Program-made: the position numbers and the translations under genes | Source of the DNA: Paenibacillus sp. FSL R5-0623 | GTDB lineage: Bacteria; Bacillota; Bacilli; Paenibacillales; Paenibacillaceae | Reading direction: 5' to 3' | DNA length: 64,000 nucleotides | Assembly (NCBI RefSeq): GCF_037974265.1 | Contig: NZ_CP150233.1 | Location: 4,340,001 to 4,404,000 of the forward strand | The notes under the pieces: model-generated | What the model was told of the DNA's origin: nothing | What the model saw: the letters and a program-made list of their open reading frames with translations, nothing else | Database searches by the model: none | Shown: positions 8,162 to 16,627 of the stretch, piece after piece | Layout of the letters: each line of letters opens with the position of its first letter | Position numbering within the stretch: the first letter of the stretch is position 1

Positions 8162-8956
8162 TTATTTTTTCCGATAGAAGAATGTCTCTGCTGTCTCCAG
8201 ACCATATTGTCCCGGAGAGAAGATCTGCTCCGTACTGCCCACAAACAAAATACCGCCTGGACGTAAACTTGCTGCAAATTTGTGATACAACAGGTTTTTG
8301 GCTTCCTCGGTAAAATAGATCATGACATTCCGGCACACAATCAGATCGTACCCATCGTCAAAACGGTCCACCAGCAAATTTTGTTTCATGAACTTGATCG
8401 AATTTTTGAGTTGCTCATCAATACGGTATACCAAGCCATCCTGCTTGAAGTAACGGTTCGCCGTTTCCTTAGGCACATCCTTAAGCGAGCGTTCCATATA
8501 ACGCCCTTCCTTGGCTTTGGCCAATGCACCTTCATCCAGATCACTTGCCGTAATGGAGCTGTCCTTCAAAATACCCATCGTGTCCAGAATCATGGCGAGT
8601 GTATAAGGTTCTTCACCTGTTGAACAGGCTGCACTCCAAACTTTAGCACGACGCTTGGAACCCAACAGCTCAGGCAAAATTTCGTCCCGCAGCACTTCCC
8701 AACGATTGGGATTACGCCAGAATTCCGACACGTTAATCGTCATACGATCAAGGAACTCGTAAAACAATGATTTATCTTTCTGCATAGCTTCAAAAAAGTT
8801 AGAAAATGTATGAAACCCGTTTTTGTTGCGAAGTGTGGTCAGCCTTCTTTTCATCTGGCCTTCCTTGTATTGAGCAAGATCAATGCCTGTGCTCTCTTTG
8901 ATTTTACGAATGAATCCGGTGTAATCCGGGTCTAGTAGTTGTTCTTGCTCCAGCAT
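8162..8956 (-). CDS. cheR: Chemotaxis receptor methyltransferase CheR
   Basis: Methylates glutamates of chemoreceptors with SAM, setting adaptation. The 264 residues have the helical CheR N domain (residues 1-75) and a SAM-binding domain with WSAACSTGEEPYTLAMIL near 110, DLDEGALAKAKEG near 140 and LIVCRNVMIYF near 210. Lone cheR between ndk and aroC is also the B. subtilis arrangement, so the gene is in its ancestral place and the other chemotaxis genes lie elsewhere. AAGGGTGA precedes the ATG. Confidence 0.95.
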   Translation of the reverse strand: MLEQEQLLDPDYTGFIRKIKESTGIDLAQYKEGQMKRRLTTLRNKNGFHTFSNFFEAMQKDKSLFYEFLDRMTINVSEFWRNPNRWEVLRDEILPELLGSKRRAKVWSAACSTGEEPYTLAMILDTMGILKDSSITASDLDEGALAKAKEGRYMERSLKDVPKETANRYFKQDGLVYRIDEQLKNSIKFMKQNLLVDRFDDGYDLIVCRNVMIYFTEEAKNLLYHKFAASLRPGGILFVGSTEQIFSPGQYGLETAETFFYRKK

Positions 8957-8981
8957 CGTGTATCACCCTTTTGGCTAATAA

Positions 8982-9425
8982 TTACAACCAGGCTGCGATG
9001 CTCTTGTCGTATACCACCAGTTCATCTGAAGCAAAGAAATTTGCTGCTTCACGGGAAGCACTTTCTGGTGAATCTGCCCCATGAATCAGATTATGTGGTG
9101 TGTGGCTGGCGAAGTCTCCGCGAATGGTACCCGGAGCTGCTTCCTTCACATTGGTTTTTCCGATGACGATGCGCGCAAGCGCCACAATATCGTCGCCTTC
9201 CCACACCATGGCAAATACAGGCCCAGATGTGATAAAACGAACCAAATCATCGAAAAATGGTTTGCCCTCATGTTCAGCATAATGGCGTTTTGCCTGATCC
9301 TCAGACATCTGCACCAATTTGCCTGCCACCAACTTAAATCCTTTGTCTTCCAGACGGCTAATAATTCGACCGATCAATCCACGCTGCACACCATCCGGCT
9401 TCACCATCAAAAATGTACGATCCAT
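8982..9425 (-). CDS. ndk: Nucleoside diphosphate kinase
   Basis: Balances NTP and dNTP pools by phosphate transfer through a phosphohistidine. The 147 residues start MDRTFLMVKPDGVQRGLIG and carry the active-site NLIHGADSPESASREAANFF, with the catalytic His near residue 115. Start chosen at MDRT, where family members begin, with GAGTGAG upstream. Monocistronic promoter at 9483-9512. Confidence 0.97.
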   Translation of the reverse strand: MDRTFLMVKPDGVQRGLIGRIISRLEDKGFKLVAGKLVQMSEDQAKRHYAEHEGKPFFDDLVRFITSGPVFAMVWEGDDIVALARIVIGKTNVKEAAPGTIRGDFASHTPHNLIHGADSPESASREAANFFASDELVVYDKSIAAWL

Positions 9426-9482
9426 CAGCTCACTCCTCACTCACGGTTCAAAGTTAATCACTATGTAAACGCAATCCCTCTG

Positions 9483-9512
9483 ATTGTAACATACATGTCC
9501 AAATCCTCCCAA
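9483..9512 (-). promoter_or_regulatory. Candidate sigma-A promoter for ndk
   Basis: TTGGGA (9507-9512), 18 bases, TACAAT (9483-9488) on the minus strand, 58 bases before the ndk start. Confidence 0.5.
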
Positions 9513-9579
9513 TGAGGAATATCACAAGTCTGTTCATCTTTGGGTATGAGCGATCTGAGAGTTGAAGGTCATACAACAT

Positions 9580-10554
9580 TTAATGCGTACGTTTAACCAC
9601 AAAATGAGCGATATCACGCAGGTTTTTGGTCGTCTTGATGTTAGGTAGCTGATCGAGAGCATCGAGCGCTTTCTTCATATATCGGTCAGCAAGGGCTTCT
9701 GCTTTAGCAATTCCTTGACTTTGGCGAATCATTCCAATTGCATCCGATGCACTTGCCCGTCCTTCTTCATGCTGGACACGGGAAATCTCCTTAAGCAAAG
9801 GTTCCCGCAGATCGGATTCTTCCAAGGCATAAAGTACAGGAAGAGTGATATTCCCTTGCTTCATGTCACTGCCTGGTGGCTTGCCAAGTTGTTTCTCGGT
9901 ACCCACCAGATCAAGTACATCATCTTGAATCTGGAAAGCCATCCCCACATTGTATCCGTACGTATACAGCAGGGAAGATACATGTTCAGGCGCACGTGTA
10001 GCCAATGCCCCTAACTGACAGCTAACCGCAATCAAAAGTGCTGTTTTGCGGCGAATCCGCAGCAGATAGTTACGAACACTTTGTCCCGTATTGAAAAAGT
10101 CGCGAATTTGCTCCATCTCACCAATGGACATCTGTACCATGGCTTTGGCAAGGATACGATGAATAGCTGGATCGGATAAGCCTGCAGTCATTTCAAGTGC
10201 CTTACCGTAGATATAGTCTCCAGTGTACATGGCAATCCGATTATCCCATTTTGACTTCACCGTGGGTTTGCCTCGGCGTGTCTCCGCATTATCAATAACA
10301 TCATCGTGAACGAGGGATGCCGAATGAATCAGCTCCAGCGGAACCGCAACCAGCTTCAGACGTTCAATGTCGTATGTACCAAATTTCCCGCCAAGTAACA
10401 CAAAAACGGGCCGTAACCGTTTTCCTCCTGCTTTGAGCAAATGAAGTGACGTTTCACTCAGCAGCTTCTGTTCTCCTCGAACACTGCGATACAACTCTTT
10501 CTCAATGTAATCCATGTCCTTTTTTAACAATCCGAAAATATCCAATAGTTTCAT
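9580..10554 (-). CDS. hepT: Heptaprenyl diphosphate synthase component II
   Basis: Catalytic subunit that, with HepS, builds the C35 side chain of menaquinone from FPP and IPP. The 324 residues contain both aspartate-rich motifs: DDVID at 84-88 and DDVLD at 211-215, plus GGKRLRPVFVLLGG near 43 for IPP binding. The start overlaps the stop of a small upstream gene as ATGA (10551-10554). hepS lies 2.5 kb away in the same cluster, with menG, ubiA-like and ubiX-like genes between, instead of hepS-menG-hepT as in B. subtilis. Confidence 0.95.
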   Translation of the reverse strand: MKLLDIFGLLKKDMDYIEKELYRSVRGEQKLLSETSLHLLKAGGKRLRPVFVLLGGKFGTYDIERLKLVAVPLELIHSASLVHDDVIDNAETRRGKPTVKSKWDNRIAMYTGDYIYGKALEMTAGLSDPAIHRILAKAMVQMSIGEMEQIRDFFNTGQSVRNYLLRIRRKTALLIAVSCQLGALATRAPEHVSSLLYTYGYNVGMAFQIQDDVLDLVGTEKQLGKPPGSDMKQGNITLPVLYALEESDLREPLLKEISRVQHEEGRASASDAIGMIRQSQGIAKAEALADRYMKKALDALDQLPNIKTTKNLRDIAHFVVKRTH

Positions 10555-10778
10555 TCGTTCACCCGTATCAGCGTATTGTCAGTCCATAAATTCATGCTTA
10601 CCTTCCCCTCCAGCAAGTCGGGCCTGCAGGCATTACGAAAAACCCGGCTTACCGTTCTTGCTTGTGTTTTGCTATAAGGTAATCTAACGTATTTTTCTTC
10701 TCCGAATGTCATAGCCGACACCCGGAAATTAAACTCTGCAACTTGTTCTGAAACAAAATACAGAAGTTGCCGGAGCAT
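10551..10778 (-). CDS. Small unknown protein coupled to hepT
   Basis: Predicted 75 residues, start MLRQLLYFVSEQVAEFNFRV, rich in Arg, with no membrane segment, signal or Cys cluster. I do not recognise it. In favour: the stop shares an ATGA with the hepT start, the standard coupling seen through this segment. Against: no clear ribosome site before the ATG, and a stop codon two codons upstream. Between it and ubiX (10779-10897) is a G/C palindrome near 10827-10842 but no terminator. It could be a genuine short gene or the remnant of a longer one. Confidence 0.4.
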   Translation of the reverse strand: MLRQLLYFVSEQVAEFNFRVSAMTFGEEKYVRLPYSKTQARTVSRVFRNACRPDLLEGKVSMNLWTDNTLIRVNE

Positions 10779-10897
10779 GGGTCAAGACTGTGGTTCATGA
10801 AGACTCACCATCAGCACTCACCAATACCCCGGGATTCGGGGGACAAATAAACCGAGCAACACTTTGGCAAAAAACAGCCTTGTATCGAACTCAGTCG

Positions 10898-11518
10898 TTA
10901 TCCCCGTTCATCCGGTTCTCCCCATCTTGTAAACAGTTGATGTGGAATGCGCAAGCTATCCAGCACTTTCCCCACCAAAAACAGAATCAACTCATCCATA
11001 GTCTGAGGTTTGTAATAAAAAGCAGGCATAGCCGGTATCATTCGTACACCAAGCCGAGAAAGCTTCAGCATGTTCTCCAGATGGATTGCATGAAGAGGTG
11101 TCTCACGTGGTACGAGGATCAATGTTCTTCCCTCTTTCATCATAACATCGGCTGCGCGAGACATCAGATTATCCGATGATCCTTGCGCGATGGACGAAAG
11201 AGTTCCCATAGAACATGGCATGATAATCATGCCGTCGGCCAGATAAGAACCACTTGCAATGGAGGCCCCTATATCACTCACAGGATGATAGATCAGAGAA
11301 CCGGCACGGTTGCCGAATTTTTCTTCCAGCACCGCGTCCCGATTCGTCACATCCCAGTCCAATTCTTCTTTCAGTACACGCCACCCTGCATTGGATATGA
11401 CCAGATGAACGTTATATTCCAAATCAAGCAGTGTTTCAATTAATCGAATGCCATATATGCTGCCACTCGCTCCGGTAATTCCGACAACCAGTCGTTTATT
11501 GTCCGACTGCTGCACCAT
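10898..11518 (-). CDS. ubiX: UbiX-family flavin prenyltransferase
   Basis: Makes prenylated FMN, the cofactor of UbiD-type decarboxylases. The 206 residues show GITGASGSIYGIRL near the start, MIIMPCSMGTLSSIAQG near 100, RAADVMMKEGRTLILVPRETPLH and a C-terminal SLRIPHQLFTRWGE. It follows the UbiA-like gene with no gap (stop 11519, start 11518). In a menaquinone cluster this pair fits the late steps of the futalosine pathway (MqnP/MqnM-like), which is inference; the UbiD partner is not in the window. Confidence 0.9.
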   Translation of the reverse strand: MVQQSDNKRLVVGITGASGSIYGIRLIETLLDLEYNVHLVISNAGWRVLKEELDWDVTNRDAVLEEKFGNRAGSLIYHPVSDIGASIASGSYLADGMIIMPCSMGTLSSIAQGSSDNLMSRAADVMMKEGRTLILVPRETPLHAIHLENMLKLSRLGVRMIPAMPAFYYKPQTMDELILFLVGKVLDSLRIPHQLFTRWGEPDERG

Positions 11519-12385
11519 TTATTTCACCGCCAGATCAATCAGAGTGAACGTAAATACAATTAAACTAAGCAAACTGTTCATGGTAAAAAACGCCGTTTGA
11601 ACACGGCTCATATCATTAGGCGATACAATATAGTGTTGGTAGAACAGAATTCCATACGTCACCAACATGCCTGCGCCATACCACCAGCTCAGATCTGTCA
11701 TCAACAATAACGCAAGAAAACCAATTGCAGTAATCACATGGAAGAACTTGGCGATCTGCAAGGATTTAACCAAGCCAAAACGCGAAGGTATGGAGTGAAG
11801 ACCCTCACCCTGATCGAAATCCAGATCCTGACATGCATAGATAATATCAAAACCCGCTGTCCAGAACACAATCGTAACGTACAGCACAATCGCTGTCCAA
11901 TCCATCGTTCCTGTTACAGCTACCCAGCCACCAAGTGGTGCCAAACCAATCGTCATTCCGAGGACAACGTGGCATAACCATGTGAATCGTTTGGTATACG
12001 AATACAGTACTAACATAAACACAGCAATAGGCAACAGCTGCATCGATAATACATTAAGATTGGATGAGGCCCAGAATAACAATATAAATGAGATAATGAC
12101 AAATATAACAACTTCCCCATTTTTCAACAGTCCTGCCGGGATGGCTCTCATCGCGGTACGCGGGTTTTTGCCATCAATCGCTTGGTCAATAATTCGGTTC
12201 AAACCAAAAGCCGCACTACGTGCGCCGACCATCGCAAGCAATACCCACATGATCTGCATCCAGCTTGGGAAGGTATCATTCACTACCATAGAGCCGAGAA
12301 TGGCCCCCATAAATGCAAAAGGTAAAGCAAAAAGCGTGTGTTCAATCTTGATCATTTCTAAAAAGATGCGAATTTTCCTAAACAT
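11519..12385 (-). CDS. UbiA-like polyprenyltransferase
   Basis: Integral membrane prenyltransferase attaching a polyprenyl chain to an aromatic acid. The 288 residues carry the two Asp motifs NRIIDQAIDGKNPRT (near 65) and YACQDLDFDQGEGLHSIP (near 185) and about eight hydrophobic segments. Start at MFRKIRIFLEM because GGAG sits seven bases upstream; it overlaps the menG end by eight bases. It belongs to the group annotated as 4-hydroxybenzoate prenyltransferase-like, which in Firmicutes lacking MenA is thought to serve menaquinone synthesis (MqnP). Confidence 0.88.
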   Translation of the reverse strand: MFRKIRIFLEMIKIEHTLFALPFAFMGAILGSMVVNDTFPSWMQIMWVLLAMVGARSAAFGLNRIIDQAIDGKNPRTAMRAIPAGLLKNGEVVIFVIISFILLFWASSNLNVLSMQLLPIAVFMLVLYSYTKRFTWLCHVVLGMTIGLAPLGGWVAVTGTMDWTAIVLYVTIVFWTAGFDIIYACQDLDFDQGEGLHSIPSRFGLVKSLQIAKFFHVITAIGFLALLLMTDLSWWYGAGMLVTYGILFYQHYIVSPNDMSRVQTAFFTMNSLLSLIVFTFTLIDLAVK

Positions 12386-13106
12386 GCTGATTCTCCTTGG
12401 TTCCAATATGCAGTGCCGCTATACCTCCGGTCAGAGGGTAGGCCTGCACTTGTTGTAATCCAGTTTCTGCAAAAATGTCTGCCAGTTCCTGCCTTCCCGG
12501 AAAAATGGCCAGTGAGTCCGGCAACCATTTGTACTGCTCAAAACTTTTAGCAAACACTTTGGCAAGATTCGGTAAAACCTTCTCAAAATAAAAATAATAA
12601 ATGCCTTTGAACGGCTGCCATGTTGGCTTGGACAATTCCAGACACACAACCATACCGCCCGGTTTGACCACACGTTTCATCTCAGACAACACTTGTCTGA
12701 GATCAGGGACATTACGCAGCCCAAACCCGATCGTCACATAATCAAATGAATTGTCTTCAAAAGGAAGGGACATAGCATTTCCCTGTGTCAGGGTAATCTG
12801 CTTTTGACGTTGCACCGCATTGATCTTTGTTTGGCCAACCTCCAGCATGTTGCTACTGAAATCAAGTCCGTGCATGTGCCCCGTTTCACTTGCCTCTGCC
12901 ATAGCAAGCGTCCAGTCACATGTGCCGCAGCACAAATCAAGACCGGTATCGCCTTTGGACATATTCATCTTTTTCATGGTGAATTTACGCCAAGCCTTAT
13001 GCCTGCGGAAACTTAGAATATCATTCATGACATCATATTTTCCGGCTATACTCTGAAAAACCGAATGGACATATTCTTCTTTCGGTTTGGTCTCTCCGCT
13101 CCCCAT
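12378..13106 (-). CDS. menG: Demethylmenaquinone methyltransferase
   Basis: SAM-dependent C-methylation, last step of menaquinone synthesis (UbiE/MenG family). The 242 residues have VHSVFQSIAGKYDVMNDILSF near 13, the SAM loop GLDLCCGTCDW near 55, and YVTIGFGLRNVPD near 120. It sits between hepS and the UbiA-like gene, as expected for a quinone operon; hepS ends 16 bases upstream. Confidence 0.95.
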   Translation of the reverse strand: MGSGETKPKEEYVHSVFQSIAGKYDVMNDILSFRRHKAWRKFTMKKMNMSKGDTGLDLCCGTCDWTLAMAEASETGHMHGLDFSSNMLEVGQTKINAVQRQKQITLTQGNAMSLPFEDNSFDYVTIGFGLRNVPDLRQVLSEMKRVVKPGGMVVCLELSKPTWQPFKGIYYFYFEKVLPNLAKVFAKSFEQYKWLPDSLAIFPGRQELADIFAETGLQQVQAYPLTGGIAALHIGTKENQHV

Positions 13107-13121
13107 TCGTCTGTCTCCCCC

Positions 13122-13985
13122 TCAATCTTCCCTTACTGCCGCATGTGAAGGCTGCAAATATGCCAGGTAAGGCTCTAGAATTGCATGTATCTCATGCAAA
13201 CCCATCCGCCCTTCCTCGTCTTGCAACAACAGTTGAATGCGGTGTGTACACTCGCGAAGCTTGTCCAGCAAAACCTCGCCAACCCTATGCTTCAGCACCA
13301 TAGCGTTCCATGCACGTGCATCCGGTTCAGACTGACGCAACACATTGCGCTCATCGTCATTACCATGCTCGTAAATGTGCCAGTATGCATAGCTATGAAG
13401 ATATTGTTTTGCGTCATTCATCCGCTTCAGTTCTTCCACGATCGTTTCGCAGAAGCTGAATTCGGTCAACAGGCTGTTCCATAATGACTCTTCGTTATGT
13501 TGAATCATGCCTGTAAATGAAAGAAACAGCTGCATCCTCAGCTGTACCGTTTCACGCAAGTATTCATCAGCCGAAACGAGAAGCTTCTTCATCCGTTCAT
13601 ACAGCGTCATCTTGCGTGCGTTCACTCCGGATACAGCACCACTGAGTTTGCCAATCATTTCAATTCTGCCCGCTTGGGCAAGCAATTGGTAAAAACGGCT
13701 ACTTAAATAATCCCCGGCGAGTACATTCAACTGGCGTGAACGCATCTCCTGCTCTCTCCGCTCACCGGAAATGGTATCGATTCGATCATGCGTATCCATG
13801 GCCAACTGAACGAGCGAAGTTGCAAGAGCATATAACTCTTGATGCACCTTTTCGTCTGTGCGGCCCACAAATACCTGCAACAGACGTGCCCGGCTATCCG
13901 GAAATGATGGGATTTCCGTATGTTGTCGAATCATGTCGTAATCCGTATATTTCTTTGCTAGTTGGGGTACGCGATATGAATTCAT
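13122..13985 (-). CDS. hepS: Heptaprenyl diphosphate synthase component I
   Basis: Non-catalytic partner of HepT that sets substrate binding and chain length. The 287 residues are helical, without Asp-rich motifs. They contain the characteristic LNVLAGDYLSSRFYQLLAQAG segment near residue 85. The start is MNSYRVPQLAKKY at 13985, with CGGAGG six bases upstream; a longer in-frame extension has no support. Located at the head of the quinone block, after a membrane-anchored unknown. Confidence 0.88.
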   Translation of the reverse strand: MNSYRVPQLAKKYTDYDMIRQHTEIPSFPDSRARLLQVFVGRTDEKVHQELYALATSLVQLAMDTHDRIDTISGERREQEMRSRQLNVLAGDYLSSRFYQLLAQAGRIEMIGKLSGAVSGVNARKMTLYERMKKLLVSADEYLRETVQLRMQLFLSFTGMIQHNEESLWNSLLTEFSFCETIVEELKRMNDAKQYLHSYAYWHIYEHGNDDERNVLRQSEPDARAWNAMVLKHRVGEVLLDKLRECTHRIQLLLQDEEGRMGLHEIHAILEPYLAYLQPSHAAVRED

Positions 13986-14086
13986 TCTCAGCCTCCGAGC
14001 CTTAACATTGTTAATCCATTTCTGCACTACAATCTTATATATTATAGCATATGTTGAACGGGCACGCACTGAATCCTGCTATTCTA

Positions 14087-14638
14087 TTACCCCTGACTTG
14101 TCATTTCGAATTGCTTCTTCCAGAGTTCGGTCTCCATCAAATGAAACCAGTCCTTCAATTCATCTGAAAAGGCCGCACTTTTCCAGTTCCGTAATGTTTC
14201 AATCGCATACAGAGGCCACTCTCCACGCCGAATATCAGCAGCAAGTAACAGATGTCGTTTATGCATCCATTCATCTTCTGCCATCACACGCAGCAGCACC
14301 TGATCCACGTTATCCAGGCTCCGAAAGCCCAGATCCGCCACAGCTGCCATGTTTTCATAGATTTCAGTGTAACTTGTACCCGTTCCTTTAACTTTGAGGT
14401 CCAGCGTCAAAATAGACTGTTTCCATTCCACTCTTGCAATGGGCGTTGATAGTTGCATGGAACTTAGCACATCAACCAGATTGTCATTCGTTAGCTGAAC
14501 TGGATGATGTGATGCAGAGGCAGGCTGTACGTTGTCCCCGCCCCATGTACGCATATGTAAGGTTTGTATGGCAACAAGCAGAAAGACCGCCGCAACCGTT
14601 GCCAGCATTGAAGCAGTAACAATCATCCGCGGTTTCAT
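14087..14638 (-). CDS. Membrane-anchored protein of unknown function
   Basis: 183 residues with one amino-terminal hydrophobic helix (about 6-27) and a soluble remainder, probably outside the membrane. The rest is mixed alpha/beta, with a C-terminal half rich in Trp (DEWMHKRHLLLAAD, RGEWPLYAIETLRNW, KDWFHLMETELWKK). I recognise no domain. A strong GGAGG is five bases from the ATG. It lies between mtrB (whose terminator is at 14707-14728) and hepS, 101 bases before hepS, so it may be the first gene of the hepS transcript. Confidence 0.75.
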   Translation of the reverse strand: MKPRMIVTASMLATVAAVFLLVAIQTLHMRTWGGDNVQPASASHHPVQLTNDNLVDVLSSMQLSTPIARVEWKQSILTLDLKVKGTGTSYTEIYENMAAVADLGFRSLDNVDQVLLRVMAEDEWMHKRHLLLAADIRRGEWPLYAIETLRNWKSAAFSDELKDWFHLMETELWKKQFEMTSQG

Positions 14639-14706
14639 GTACGCCTCCCTGCCTTTACCTGTTAGTGTAGTCTGTCCGGTAAAGGCTCATACCTCATTGT
14701 ACAATG

Positions 14707-14728
14707 AAAAAAAGCAGGCTATGCCTGC
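14707..14728 (-). terminator. Intrinsic terminator after mtrB
   Basis: GCAGGC-ATA-GCCTGC followed by seven T on the minus strand, 31 bases after the mtrB stop. Confidence 0.85.
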
Positions 14729-14759
14729 AATCTTCATTTGAATATATTCAATCTGTACA

Positions 14760-14981
14760 TTACTCCGATTCAATCTGTCCATGCTTGGTAATCAGCGTGG
14801 CTTTGCCCCGGATTTTAATAGCTGAAGTATGGGTGGTAAATTGGGCAAACATCACTTCACCCTTGTCCAATTTCTCGGTGTGGTGAAAACGTGTATCCTG
14901 ACCTCGGGTTAATCCGATCACCTGGACACCATTTTCCTCTGCCTTAATTACAATATAATCATTGCCGGTTGGATGATCCAT
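14760..14981 (-). CDS. mtrB: trp RNA-binding attenuation protein (TRAP)
   Basis: Tryptophan-activated RNA-binding protein that forms an 11-subunit ring around NAG triplets to attenuate trp transcription. The 73 residues align without gaps to B. subtilis MtrB (75). VIGLTRGQDTRFHHTEKLDKG and HTSAIKIRG preserve Lys37, Lys56 and Arg58, the known RNA contacts, at the same numbers, and the tryptophan pocket segment. Start MDHPTGND, with AAGGGG nine bases upstream. folE, which precedes mtrB in B. subtilis, is missing here. Its target is the site at 5232-5286. Confidence 0.96.
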   Translation of the reverse strand: MDHPTGNDYIVIKAEENGVQVIGLTRGQDTRFHHTEKLDKGEVMFAQFTTHTSAIKIRGKATLITKHGQIESE

Positions 14982-15015
14982 CACGCATGTCCCCTTCTTT
15001 CGTTCGATAGCGTTA

Positions 15016-15044
15016 ATGATGATAAAGATTGTTTCATTTGTCAA
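15016..15044 (-). promoter_or_regulatory. Candidate promoter for mtrB
   Basis: TTGACA (15039-15044), 17 bases, CATCAT (15016-15021) on the minus strand, 34 bases before the mtrB ATG. The -35 is perfect, the -10 matches at four of six positions. Confidence 0.55.
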
Positions 15045-15094
15045 CCTGCGCCTTATACGAATGAACCGCAAGAATCATCGTTAAAGGGCAAAAG

Positions 15095-15125
15095 AAAAGG
15101 CCGTGAACAAGTCACGGTCTTTTTG
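15095..15125 (-). terminator. Intrinsic terminator after hup
   Basis: GACCGTGA-CTTG-TTCACGGCC followed by TTTTCTTTT on the minus strand, 25 bases after the HU stop. Confidence 0.85.
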
Positions 15126-15150
15126 TCGACATATGGAATATGTAGAAATC

Positions 15151-15423
15151 TTATTTAATTCCGTCTTTGAGCGCTTTACCTGGTTTGAATGCAGGAATTT
15201 TGCTCGCAGGAATTTCGATTTCTTCACCTGTTTGCGGGTTGCGTCCTTTACGTGCAGAGCGCTCGCGAACTTCGAAGTTCCCAAAACCAACCAATTGTAC
15301 TTTATCTCCGCTTTGAAGAGCCTCAGAGATTGCTTCGAATACGGCATCAACCGCTTTCGTTACATCTTTCTTGGACAATTCAGTTGCTTCAGATACGTGT
15401 GTAATCAAGTCTGATTTGTTCAT
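15151..15423 (-). CDS. hup: DNA-binding protein HU
   Basis: Histone-like dimer that bends and compacts DNA. The 90 residues start MNKSDLITHVSEATELSKKDV and contain the beta-arm GFGNFEVRERSARKGRNPQTG with the conserved RNPQTG tip near residue 61. GGAGGTG lies eight bases before the ATG at 15423; the upstream in-frame extension is not HU-like. In B. subtilis hbs lies directly beside spoIVA; here a transporter intervenes. Confidence 0.97.
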   Translation of the reverse strand: MNKSDLITHVSEATELSKKDVTKAVDAVFEAISEALQSGDKVQLVGFGNFEVRERSARKGRNPQTGEEIEIPASKIPAFKPGKALKDGIK

Positions 15424-15474
15424 TTGTTTTTCACCTCCTGTATCAATGTCCTGAATGTTATACTGTGTTTCCGT

Positions 15475-15503
15475 TTTATAGCGAAATATACGTTCATACG
15501 CAA
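15475..15503 (-). promoter_or_regulatory. Sigma-A promoter for hup
   Basis: TTGCGT (15498-15503), 17 bases, TATAAA (15475-15480) on the minus strand, about 52 bases before the HU start. Confidence 0.6.
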
Positions 15504-15640
15504 AAAATCTACGTACATCTTGAGCGCTGAACACAAATCTCCGCCTGCGGTCAACAGTCATTTTCGGCAGAATGTCGTCTATAACCACGGGCATTTCAGA
15601 CGCCGAACAAATTTCATACTAATACAGACAGCCCACAATT

Positions 15641-16627
15641 TCAAGTCCGGTTGCGGTTTAAGACGTAAAATGTAACCGCCAGGGCAAGCACGAGAACCCC
15701 ACCTTTTACAATATCATGTGTGAAATACTGTACGTTCATCATCGTTAAACCATTCACAAGTACACCAATCAGAACCGAACCAATGAAGGTTCCGATGACA
15801 TTTGGTTTACCCGCGCCAAACACAGAGAAACCGACAAACACTGCAGCTACGGATTCCATTAACAACGGTGATCCCGCATCAATTTGCCCAGATCCTACTT
15901 TGGAAGCATAGATAATACCTCCGATTGCTGCAAACACTCCAGCGGCTACATAGGCGAGTGTACGCACCTTTTTCACCTTGATTCCAGACAAACGTGCAGC
16001 TTCCTCATTACCACCTGTAATGTACATCTGGCGACCATATTTCGTATACGTCAAAAAGATATGCACACCTATTACCGCAATAAGTAGCATGATAACCGAT
16101 ATCGGCATACCAAGCCATTTACCCTGCCCTATTAGCAGGAATGTCGGGTCCATCTCTCCCGCAGCTTTGCTTCCATCAGGGAACTGCATGTGATTGTAAA
16201 TGGTATATCCTTGTGCATACGTTTTGTGAATGCCTCCGATGATGTACATCGTGGCTAGGGTTGCGAGCAAATCCGGAATACGCAATTTTACGATCAGCAA
16301 AGCGTTCAGTAAACCAATAACAGCCCCGATAATCAATGGCACGATAATGACGATTGCGAGCGGTTGCTGATACCAGATCATTAATGAAGCCGTAACGACT
16401 GTAGTTAATGAGACAGTCGCCCCAACCGAGAGATCAAATCCATCAACAATGAGAGATAACGTAACACCGATCGCTACAAACGTAACGATCGAGATCGAGC
16501 CCAAAATATCGGTCAAGTTACTGTACGTAAAGAAATAAGGCAATTTAATGCCGAAAAATGCGATAACACCTATGATGACAATAATCGCCCCGTAACGGAA
16601 CGCAAAATCCAGTGATTTATCCTTCAT
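15641..16627 (-). CDS. Sugar-type ABC transporter permease (CUT2)
   Basis: Membrane channel of a ribose/galactose-like importer. The 328 residues have eight to ten hydrophobic segments, the permease signature VDGFDLSVGATVSL near 65 and YITGGNEEAARLSGIKV near 205, both typical of RbsC/BPD_transp_2 proteins. The start overlaps the ATPase stop as ATGA (16624-16627). The substrate cannot be read from sequence; no kinase, isomerase or glycosidase gene accompanies it. Confidence 0.9.
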   Translation of the reverse strand: MKDKSLDFAFRYGAIIVIIGVIAFFGIKLPYFFTYSNLTDILGSISIVTFVAIGVTLSLIVDGFDLSVGATVSLTTVVTASLMIWYQQPLAIVIIVPLIIGAVIGLLNALLIVKLRIPDLLATLATMYIIGGIHKTYAQGYTIYNHMQFPDGSKAAGEMDPTFLLIGQGKWLGMPISVIMLLIAVIGVHIFLTYTKYGRQMYITGGNEEAARLSGIKVKKVRTLAYVAAGVFAAIGGIIYASKVGSGQIDAGSPLLMESVAAVFVGFSVFGAGKPNVIGTFIGSVLIGVLVNGLTMMNVQYFTHDIVKGGVLVLALAVTFYVLNRNRT

